This document shows, in pieces, positions 35,689 to 45,700 of a stretch of 64,000 bases of DNA (positions within the stretch are counted from its first letter, which is position 1; the number at the start of each line of letters is the position of its first letter). Source of the stretch: Kiritimatiellia bacterium (lineage in GTDB: Bacteria > Verrucomicrobiota > Kiritimatiellia > JAFGHX01); assembly GCA_016929905.1 (NCBI GenBank), contig JAFGHX010000425.1:1-64000 (forward strand), given 5' to 3'. A program made the translations under genes and the position numbers. Under the pieces are notes generated by a model. The model searched no databases. It was not told the origin of the DNA and was given only the letters and a program-made list of their open reading frames with translations.

Positions 35689-35696
35689 GGCGCGCG

Positions 35697-35717
35697 GATT
35701 GACGATTGACGATGGCC
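35697..35717. repeat. short heptamer repeat GATTGAC
   Basis: GATTGAC occurs twice in direct succession (35697-35703 and 35704-35710), followed by GATGGCC. It starts 8 nt after the stop of the giant gene and abuts the C-terminal-domain remnant that begins at 35712. Confidence 0.55.
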
Positions 35718-35873
35718 GGCACGGACCCCACCAACGCCGCCTCGCGCCTGCTGACCGGGCTCGACCCGGTAACGGGCGCCACCGTGGACCTGCTCATCGA
35801 CGACAGCATCACCGGGCGAGTCTACGATGTGGAGTACTGCACCAATCTGGTCGAAGCCAACTGGCTCGAATGA
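35712..35873 (+). pseudogene. 53-codon remnant of a shared C-terminal domain
   Basis: The frame reads MAGTDPTNAASRLLTG and later GRVYDVEYCTNLVEANWLE before TGA at 35871. It matches part of the C-terminal domain of the protein at 57204-63722 (AGTDPTNQASRLLSA, GRLYDVDFCTNLIEGFW). The upstream calcium-binding half and the final ~35 residues are missing, and there is no convincing ribosome-binding site. The giant gene before it has its own complete version of the domain. I read this as a broken fragment left by recombination or gene loss, not a functional gene; translation of a short peptide cannot be excluded. Confidence 0.75.
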
Positions 35874-35895
35874 TTACGAGAATGATTGATCGAGA

Positions 35896-36044
35896 AACGT
35901 CCAACTTCCAACGGGAGAAGCCGCCACGGAATGCACGCTTGCCCGGCGTTCCGTGTCACGTCCTGATTTCCGTTTGACACGTCGTCGGTTCCAGATCGGA
36001 CGACGATTTGTTGAACGTTGAGCGTTGAATGTTGGACGTTCGCT
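35896..36044. repeat. heptamer array GTTGAAC with long-range inverted repeat
   Basis: Units GTTGAAC, GTTGAGC, GTTGAAT, GTTGGAC and GTTCGCT follow each other at 7-nt steps from 36010 to 36044. AACGTCCAAC at 35896-35905 is the exact reverse complement of GTTGGACGTT at 36031-36040. After the array comes a pyrimidine-rich run (CCTTCCTTCGTTCCTTCC) to ~36062. No gene is supported here. A minus-strand frame through the area encodes the low-complexity translation expected from the repeats. Confidence 0.65.
35925..35955. other. hairpin
   Basis: CACGGAATGC (35925-35934) pairs with GCGTTCCGTG (35946-35955), 10 bp with one G-U pair and an 11-nt loop. It lies 52 nt after the remnant's stop codon. No U-run follows on either strand, so a standard intrinsic terminator is unlikely. 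Confidence 0.5.
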
Positions 36045-36167
36045 CCTTCCTTCGTTCCTTCCTCTTCGTCGTTCCTGTTGTCTGCCGAACCGGCATTTCC
36101 CGGGAAGAATTGCCCCCCCTCCCGCGACTGCTTAACAAGGCGCTGACAAATACGGGGGGGAAGAACA

Positions 36168-36266
36168 ATGAAGACGAACCGAATCTCCGTTGACAGGTTC
36201 CTGAGTGTCGCGTCGATGACCATGTTCGTCGTGTCGCTCGCGCTGCTGGCGTGCGTGTTGGTCTGA
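36168..36266 (+). CDS. putative 32-aa single-pass membrane microprotein
   Basis: ATG at 36168 follows a purine-rich GGGGGGGAAG (36154-36163) at a usable distance of 4-5 nt. The product starts MKTNRISVDRFLSV and ends in a hydrophobic stretch MFVVSLALLACVLV, consistent with one membrane helix or an uncleaved signal anchor. A strong hairpin (36297-36320) begins 30 nt after the stop. Nothing homologous is recognised, and the length is short enough for chance. The ribosome-binding site, Lys/Arg start and hydrophobic core make it better than random. No partner gene is evident beyond the two flanking giants. Confidence 0.35.
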   Translation: MKTNRISVDRFLSVASMTMFVVSLALLACVLV

Positions 36267-36296
36267 ACGGCTCACCGGCGTGCGGCCCAGCCCATC

Positions 36297-36320
36297 GGCG
36301 GCGCCCGCCCGGGCGCCGCC
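36297..36320 (+). terminator. GC-rich hairpin, terminator-like but without U-run
   Basis: GGCGGCGCCCG (297-307 of this kilobase) pairs perfectly with CGGGCGCCGCC (310-320); allowing a 4-nt loop leaves a 10-bp all-GC stem. It follows the microprotein frame by 30 nt. The downstream bases are C-rich, not T-rich, so termination by this structure alone is uncertain. Confidence 0.4.
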
Positions 36321-36706
36321 CCGCTGCCTCGCCCCACCTGCTCCCAAAGGCTCTCTGGAATGCTCCGCATTCCTCAGTGACCTGCCCTTCAACTGCCCTG
36401 ATCCGTTGGGTAGCAAAAATACCCAATGTTCTCAGATTGTCAAAAACGAGACGGAAGGACCGTGCCCGGTGGGCCATACGGCTGCCCGCACAGGGGCCGA
36501 GCGTTTCGGAGATGTCCATTTTTCCCAGATAAATCGTACGTCCTGAGCGAGAACAAGTGACTGGGGTGAATCGCCGCGACGTGACCGGACTTGGAACGAA
36601 TCTTGCTCTGTAATACCGATGTTTCTGAGGGTTCGGTTTCTCGTCCCGGATCATTGGCACGCACACGTGCGTCGCTTCGGCAGGTGTGCCGGAAGGCAGG
36701 TGAACG
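36321..36706. other. non-coding spacer with hairpins upstream of the second giant gene
   Basis: No gene is supported. Two perfect hairpins stand out: GGAATGC/GCATTCC (36357-36363/36367-36373, 3-nt loop) and TTGGGTA/TACCCAA (36406-36412/36420-36426, A-rich loop). On the minus strand TTGACA (complement of 36438-36443) is followed after 16 nt by TATTTT (complement of 36416-36421), a possible leftward promoter. The GGTGAAC word is repeated at 36699-36712 and includes the GTG start of the next gene. Base composition is less GC-rich than the coding parts. Confidence 0.4.
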
Positions 36707-39700
36707 GTGAACAGACATGGCGCACACGCTCGTCTGCTGTTGCTGCTCTTGCTTAGTGGGCTTTGGGCCGGAGAGTCGCGTTCCGTGACGCTCGTGGCTC
36801 AGTCCAGCATTTGGCGATATCGGAAGGGAACCGGGGAGGCGTCGAGCCCGGTGAGCGCCTGGCGCGCGCAGGCATATGACGATTCGTCATGGATCTCCGG
36901 CCAGGCGCCGATCGGGTATGGCGAGGTGACGATCAATACGACTCTTATGGACATGCAGGGGGGGTACTCGACCGTCTTTTTGCGCAAGAGCTTCGTAGTG
37001 TCCGACCTGGCCCCCGAGGACCGCCTGCGGTTGAGCGTGGATTACGACGACGGGTTTATCGTCTGGATCAACGGGATCGAGGTGTTGCGCCGGAACGTCA
37101 CGGTCGAGAACCCCGCCTTCGACTCCCTGGCGGCAGACAACTACGAATCGACCACGTACGAGGATTTCGACTTGGCGCTCCCGGCGGCGGATCTCCTGCA
37201 GGTCGGCGACAATGTGTTGGCCGTGCAGGTGTTTAACCGCACCGTGGATAGTTCCGACTGTAAGATCGACGCCGAACTGGTCAGCTACCGCCGCGTGGCG
37301 GACACGACGTTCAGCCGGGAGCGCGGCTTCTATGACAGCGCCTTCAACGTGACGATTGCCACCGTGACGCCGGGCGCGACGATCCGGTACACGACGACCG
37401 GGACTCCGCCGACATTGACCTACGGCACGGCCGGGGGCACGAATGTCGTCTTTGCCGTCAACAGGACCCTGTGCCTTCGGGCTGCCGCGTTCAGGTCGGG
37501 CTACGAACCCACGGACGTGGCGACGGCGACGTACGTCTTTCTCAATGACGTCTTGACGCAAACCAGGCCCAGCGGCTACCCGTTGGCCTGGGGTACCAAC
37601 TCAATCGCGGCCGACTACGACATGGACCCGAACGTCGTGAACGATGCGGCCTACAGCGGGGTGATCGAGGCCGGGCTTGAGTCGATCCCCACCCTTTCGA
37701 TTGTCGCGACGATGACCGACCTGTTCGGCAGCCAGGGCTCGGGCGCGGGGATCTACGGCAACGGCAGCGATGCCGGCGGGAACGAAGCGGAGATCCCCGT
37801 ATCCGTCGAGCTTCTCTATCCCGCCGGTTATCCCGGCGGAACCGGCGGTTTCCGGATCGATGCGGGGCTGAAGGCGCATGCGAACCCGTCGGCGAAACGG
37901 TCCCTGGAACTGGTCTTCACCGGCACGAACGCGCCGGCGGGGCCGCTGGTCTATCCGGTCTTCGAGAGTGCGGTGGCGCATTCGGATTCGGCGGCGGGCT
38001 CGTTCAAGCGGCTCGTGCTGCGCGCGGGCGAGAACGACCTGTGTTTCCGCAGCAACCAGCTATCGGCGGTCACCTATGCGCGCGACCAGTGGGCGCGCGA
38101 TTCGTTCTTGAGCATGACGGGCTTCGGCGCGCGCGGCACGCACGTGCATCTGTACCTGAACGGCCTGTACTGGGGCGTCTATACGCTGGTCGAACGCCCG
38201 GACCACACCTTCTCCGCCGCGTATCGCGGCGGGGACGACGACGACTGGTTCGCCGCCGACTACCACTGGGAATGGGGGCCCGCGCTCGAGAGCTGTCTGA
38301 ATGGCGACTCGACCCGCTGGAAGTACCTGCACAGCGCGCTGCGCCAGAGCGACCTTTCGATTTCGGCGAACTACAGCCAGCTCCAGGGCTACCTGAACGT
38401 CACGCGATTCTGCGACTACGTGCTCTTGCATTGGTATGCTGGCGCGTCGTTCTTCCCGCCGAAATGGTTCGCCGCGCATCGCACGGACCCGATCGGGCCC
38501 GCCGACTACCACGCGTGGGACCTGGAGCAGTCGTGGGCGGACAGCGCGGTCTGGGGCCAGACCGGCTATTCGCATGACGGCGCCTGGGTGCATCCCGCAT
38601 TCTTCGATGCCGGCAATCCGGGCTACGCCAGGGACGTGCCGAGCCTGTTCCGCGCGCTTCAGGCGAACGCGGACTTCAAGGCGCTGCTCGCCGATCGGAT
38701 CTACCGGCACGGCTACAACAACGGCGCGCTCGACGCGGCGAACGCCTCGAACCGGTGGCTGGCGATCTGCACCCATATCGAAGGCGCGATGATCGGCGAA
38801 TCCGCGCGCTGGGGCGACGGCCACGGCTACGGGTACCTCTGGACCCGCAACGATCACTGGGCCGTCGCCCGCGACTACGTGGCCGCGTTGATGGACGGCA
38901 ACGGCGGGCGGCTGCGCGACGAGTGCCGCACTCGCGGGCTGTATCCCGTCCTCGATCCTCCCGCGTTCCACCAGCATGGCGGCGCGATTGCCGCCGGGTT
39001 CATGCTCACGATGGTGAACCCGAACGGCGCGGGCCTGCTCTACTATACGAGCGATGGGACAGACCCGCGTCTCTCGGGCGGCGGCATAGCCGGGACCGCC
39101 ATCGCCTATGGCGGCGCCTTTGCGCTCGCCAAGACCACCTACGTGAAGGCGCGTGTGTACAAGAGCAACTCTACATGGAGTGCCGCCCATGCCGCGACCT
39201 ACAATTACACGGCGCACTACAGCAAGCTCCGCATCACGGAGTTGATGTACAACCCGCCCGGCGACGCGGACGACCTCGAATTCGTCGAGATCAGGAATAC
39301 GGGCACCTCGACGCGCGGCCTGTCGGAGATGTACGGGAAGGGGATCGCCTACACGTTTGAGCCCGGCGCCGAACTCGCGGCCGGCGAATTCGCATTGCTC
39401 GTTCGCGACGAGGCGGCCTTCACGAACCGGTATCCCGGCGTCAGGGAGTCCGTCGCGATCTTCGGGGTGTACGCCGGCAAACTGCACAACGGCGGCGAGA
39501 AGGTGGCGCTGCTCGACTGCGAAGGGCGCACCGTTGTCGCCGCGCCATTCACGCGCGATTTCCCCTGGCCGGGCGAGGCGAACGGTTTGGGCTATTCGCT
39601 CGTGGCGGTCAACCCGGACGCCGATCTCTGCGACCCGTCGAACTGGCGGGCCAGCAACCTGATCGGCGGCTCGCCCGGTTACGATGAAGGCGCCGCGTGC

Positions 39701-42700
39701 CGCGTGGTTGTCAACGAGGCGCTGACCCATACCGACTTGCCATACATCGATGCCATCGAACTGTACAACGAGGGCGCGGCTTCCGCCGACATCGGCGGCT
39801 GGTACCTCAGCGACAGCGCGGCCGATTATTGGAAGTTCAGGATTCCCGACGCGACCGTCCTGCCGGCCTTCGGGTACCTCGTCTTCGACGAGGACGACTT
39901 CAACACGGATACCAACGATCCGGCCTGCTTCGGGCTCGGCTCGCACGGCGACGAAATCTATCTTACGCGCTGGGACGCGAGCAGCAACATGCTCTATCTC
40001 GCGCAGGTCGAGTTCGGCGCCGCGGAGAACGGTGTGTCGTTCGGTCGATACCTCAGGAGCGACGGCGTCGCCGATTTCACGGTGCAGACCACGAGGACGC
40101 TCGGCAGCGCCAACGCCGACCCGAAGTTTGGGCCGGTCGTCATCAACGAAGTCATGTACCATCCCGCGGACGGCGAAGACGAGTTCATCGAGCTGCACAA
40201 CAGCTCCGAAAGCACCGTGAAGCTTTACGACCAAAGCATACCCTCGAACACGTGGAAGGTGGCGGGTGGGGTGGACTACGTGTTCCCCGCCGGGATAGAA
40301 CTGGCGCCGGGTGAAATTGCGCTGGTCGTCGGTACTTCCGCGGCCGCGTTCCGTACCAAATACGCGATCCCGCCGGAGATCCGGATCTTCGGGCCTTACA
40401 CGGGCGTGCTGGACAATGCCGGCGAGACGATTAGACTTCAGCGGCCCGACTACCCGGACGTGGAGGGGATTCCGTGGATCGTGGTCGACCGGCTGGCCTA
40501 CAGCGACGACACCCCGTGGCCGAAAAGCGCGGACGGCGACGGCCCGTCGCTCGAGCGGCTGGACGCGGACAGCTACGGCAATGACCCCGTGAACTGGTCC
40601 GCAAGCGCCGCATCCGGCGGCACGCCCGGCGCCGCGAATTCCGGCGCCCTGGTCCCGAAGGCTGCGGGCTGGAAATATCACGACAGGGGGCAGGATCTCG
40701 GCACCGCCTGGCGTCAGCCCGCCTACGACGACAGCGGCTGGTCGCTCGGCCATGCGCCGTTGGGATACGAGGTGCCAGACGCTCTCAATACCGTGGTCTC
40801 CTACGGCGATAACCCCGAGAACAAGCACATCACGACCTATTTCCGCAAATCGTTCACGCTCGCCGCTGACCCGGCAAACGTGACGAACCTGACGCTCCAA
40901 GCCCGCTACGACGACGGGTTTGTCGCCTATCTGAACGGGCAAGAGGTCGTAAGATCCGCCATGCCCGGCGGGACCGTGAGCTACACGACGTGTGCCTTCT
41001 CTCATTCCCCCAGCGATCACGAAGCCTTCGACCTGAGCGCCCAGGCCGGTAAGCTGACCACCGGCGTGAATGTACTGGCCGTCGAACTTCACCAGTCCGC
41101 ACCGGCCAGCGCCGATCTGTTCATGGACGTGGCGTTGACGTGCGCCGTCAGTCACGGCACCCCGCCCGCCGCACCTGTGAACCTGACTGCCAGTGCCGTG
41201 TCCAGTACGCAGATCAGCTTGATCTGGACCGACTGCAGCAGCAACGAGACCGGATTCAAGATCGACAGGCGCCAAAGCGGGTTCTCCGACTGGGTCATGG
41301 TGGCCAGCGTGCCCGCGAACCAGACGGCCGTCAATGATACAGGGTTGCCGCCGAGTACCCTCCTCTACTACAAGGCCAAGGCATACAACAGCGACGGGAA
41401 CTCGCCCTACTCTAATGTCGATTCCGCCACTACGTACGACGGGCCGCCAACTGCACCCAGCGGCCTCGCAGTCGCCGCACAATCCACCACACGTGTCGTG
41501 CTCTCCTGGATCGACAACAGTGCGAACGAGACGGGTTTCAAGATTGAACGCAGCCCTGATGGCAGTTCCAGTTGGCAACTGATCGACACGGTCGGTTCGA
41601 GTGTCGTGACGTACGGCGACGTCGGCCTGACGGCCGCAACGTCGTACTACTACCGCGTGCGCGCATACAACGGTTTCGGCGACTCGGATTACAGCAACGT
41701 CGACGGCGCGACCACATGGACGTTGTGTGTCCTGTTCGCGACGTCCGCCTCCACCGGCAGCGAAGCCGTCTCGCCCCGGAACGCCGACGTCGTGCTTAGC
41801 GACGGTTCGGCCCAGGCGATCACCGTCGATTACACCGCGACCGGCGGCACCGCGACCGGGGGCGGCACGGACTATTCCCTGTCGAGCGGTACCCTCACCT
41901 TCGCGCCGGGCACGACTAACCAGAGCGTCGCCGTCACCATCGTGGACGACCAATCGGAGGAAGGGGAAGAAACGATTCTCGTCAGCCTGAGTAGCCCGGT
42001 GAACGCGACGCTTGGTGCGTACGCGACACACACGCTGATAATCACCGACAACGACGCCGGGTTCGCGGCCTACAACGATCTGGCCTGGACCGCCGACCAG
42101 ACCTCGACGAACATCACGACCTACACGCGGGCAGAAAGTGGCCTGCTGGTCGACTACAACACGGGTACAAATACCGCTGTGACGCTGACCGTCAACGACG
42201 GGGGCGGCGGCCCTTACTTCGAGCAGGGCACGAACGCCGCTCCGGCCACGGACGCCTATGCCGTGTTCGACGGGATAGTCGACTGTGCCGGACTTGTCTC
42301 CTATGGGAGCAACCTCGTGCTGACGTTCACAGGACTGGATCCGAGCCTGACGTACGAGCTTGTGTTGTTCGGCAACCGGCACAGCGCCAGCTATACGGAC
42401 AGAACGACGCAGATGACCATTTCCGATGTGGATTCGTGGGAGAATACCAGTACGCCCGGTACGGAAATCTACACGACGACCGCCGCCAACGACACCACGC
42501 GAATCGTCAACGGCTACAATACGGTGAATGGATACGTGGCACGGTTCTCCAGTATCGACCCGGGGACTGACGGCGACATGTGCGTAACCGTCGGCGACAG
42601 TGACTCAAAGTTCTATCTGAATGCCCTGAAGTTGTCGGCAAGCGTCCAGATCAGCACGGTTGCGACTCCTGTCATCGATCCCCCGCACGGCACGGAATTC

Positions 42701-45700
42701 ACGAATTCGGTGCAGGTCACCCTCTCGACGGCCACCGCGGGCGCGACGATCTACTACACAACCGACGGGACCGAACCGTCCAATACGTCCTATTCCGGCT
42801 GCGGCGTCAGTCCGCGGGTGCTGATGCTCTCATTTACGACGACGATCAAGGCGCGCGCCTACAAAGCTGGATGCAACCCCAGCGCCATTGCCGCGGCTAC
42901 GATCAGCGCGGTTGACGCGAGCGATGCGGACGCGGACGGCATGCCGGACGCATGGGAAGTGGCGAACTTCGGCAGTACGGCCGCGGATCCCGCCGCCGAC
43001 CCCGACAGCGACGGGTTCACCAATCTCGACGAATATGTCGCCGGAACCGACCCGGACAACCCGGCATCATTTCCCGCGCTCGACCTCGATGCGTCGGGCA
43101 GTGATCTGGTCGTTTCGTGGTTGGCCGTGCAGGCGGCGGGAACCGGGTACTCGGGAATGACGAGGCGCTACACGCTGGAAAAGGCCGATGATCCGGGCGC
43201 ATGGAGTCCGGTTGCGGGATACTCCAACATCCTGGCATCGGGCCAGACCGTTGTGTACTCGAACGCGCTCGTTTCCGCCGCGCGGTGGTACCGCTGCCGG
43301 ATCTGGCTGGAGGACGGCCCGTCAGTGGCCGAGGTCTTCGCCGTCGCCGTCAATGATCTGGACGCCGACGCCGACGGCTTGCCCGATTGGTGGGAGGGGC
43401 AACACTTCGGCGGTATGGATACCGAGCCGCAGGCGGATCCGGACGGCGACGGACTCGACAATCTCGGCGAATACGTGTGCGGTACCGACCCCACAGACGC
43501 GGGTTCCTGCTTTTGGGCGGCGGACTTGGCCGTTGACCCCGCGAGCGACGGTGTGGTTCTGCGTTGGCCGAGCGTGGCCGGCCGGACCTATGCGCTGGAA
43601 TGGGGCACCAATCTCGCCGACGGCGTGTTTGTTGTGGGCGCGACCGGCATCCCCGCCACCCCGCCGATGAACACGTACACCGACGTGTTGGTCAGTGCCC
43701 GGCAGCAGATGTTCTATCAAATCCGGACGGATTTCGGGACGAACCACGCGTACAGCGTGAATGGGGTGGGCTACACGAGGGTGGACTTGACGCCGGACGA
43801 ATACAACCCGATCGCCTGTCAGTTCGACGCGTTCTACGGCATGCCGGTGCTCACGAATCTGATCGGGTCGCCACTCAGCGCGGGCGACAGGGTCGCCATC
43901 TGGGACGCCGTGCTGCAGGACTGGTCGTACGATACGTTCACCAATGCACCTTCTCCGCATTGGGTTGACGGGAGCGCGCTCCTCGAGCGCGGGGAGGCGT
44001 TCTACTTCCGCTCCTCCGTCACCACCAACCTCTATCTCGTCGGCGACGTGCCGAGTACGGCCGTCGGTATCACCTTGCTTGAGGGCCTCAGCCTCGTGAG
44101 TTACCCGTATCCCGCGGCTGTCTTGCTCCAGGACACCACGCTGCCCGCCGCCGGCGCCTACGGCGCCATGTCGCAGATGTCAGCCGACAATATCATGATC
44201 GGCACGATGACGAACGAGCCGCCGGTATCAGCCGACATGCACGACTACTGGCTCTTCGACAGCGGCGGCTCGTATCCCGCCTACGACAACAAGTGGATTG
44301 ACGCCGACATTGGGGACATAGCGACGAAGAGCCTGCAGCCCGGTGAGGGCGCGTGGTACTTGCGCAGGGGCTCGGGCAGCTTCGAGTGGGACGAACCGTG
44401 CCCCTATTCCTGGCCGCCGGCCACCGCGTCGAACCCACCCCCGCCCACGGTCAACTTCGCCAGCGCCGCATCCGAGGGCCCGGAATCCTGCGCCGCTCCG
44501 CTGCTGACCCTCTCGCTCGACGCCGCGTCGGTCAATTCGGTCAGCGTCGGCTACGCGATTGTCGGCGGCACGGCCAGCCATGCGGCCGACTACACCGTGG
44601 CCGGGAACGTTGTCTTCCTGCCCGGCCAGACCCAGGCGAGCATCCCGATCACGATCGCCGACGACGCCGAACTCGAGGCCAGCGAGACGGTCGTGCTGCA
44701 GCTCACGAGCGCCGTGAACGGCGTGCTCGGTACCAACACCCAGCACACCTACACGATCCACGACAACGACCTGCTGTTTGCCGCTTACAATGACCTCGCG
44801 TGGACCAACGGCCAGGTTGCGGTCAACATCACGACGTTCAGCCGCGGGCAGAGCGGGCCGCTGCTCGACTACGCCACAGGCGCCAATTTGCCCGTGACGC
44901 TTGCGATCAACGACGGCGGCAGTGGCCCGTACCAGCCCTATGGCACCAACGGCAGCGGCGACGCCAGCGCGGTCTTCGACGGCATAGTCGACTGTGCCGG
45001 CTGCATCTATTACGGCACCGACCTCACGTTCACGTTCAGCGGGTTGGACCCGGCCCTGCGCTATCAGTTCGTGTTGTTCGGCAACCGCGGGGAGCCTTCC
45101 TACACCGACCGCCAGACCAGGAGCGTACTGTCCGGCGCCACGAGTTTTGTCAACCGCAGCAGCGGCGGCGCGCAGGTGACAACCACGGCCGTTCAGGACG
45201 ACACGACCACGATCCGCAACGGCTGGAACACGGACAACGGCTACGTCGCCAAGTATGACGAGATCTGTCCCGGGCCGGACGGCGAGATCGTGATCACCGT
45301 CGGCGACGCTGATCTGAAGTTCTACGTCAACGCGCTGATGCTCAAGGCCATGCCCGCCGCGCCGGGCTACGAGCCCCGCGCCGAAGTCCTGGCCGCGACC
45401 GTCTACTCGGCCACCGGCTCGAACTGGGCAAACGTGGACGAGAATTACGTGCAAACGGCCGATGGCTGGACGCAGGCCGACGGAAAAGGCTGCTTCTTGC
45501 AGGCTTACCAGGCGGTCGGCGGCCAGCATCGCGCATCGCTGCGCGCCATACCGGACTACAACGGCACTCCCGCCGCTACCGTCGCCGATTACACGATCCT
45601 CGCGCCGCGCAGCCTATCCACCTACTACGGGCTCGCCGACGGGCAGACGCTGGGCAGCGTTCGGTTCGTCATCCAGGTGAAGGACGGCGCAACGCGCACC

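Noticed and set aside
35956..36666. Minus-strand frame of 236 codons in the spacer between the giants
   Set aside because: It runs through the GTTGAAC heptamers, the CT-rich run and several hairpins. The translation is Arg/Ser/Thr-rich low complexity with no domain.
36655..36670. Sigma-54-like promoter (TGGCACG...GC) before the second giant gene
   Set aside because: The GG and GC dinucleotides are 11 nt apart instead of the strict 10, and the TTGC element is not matched.
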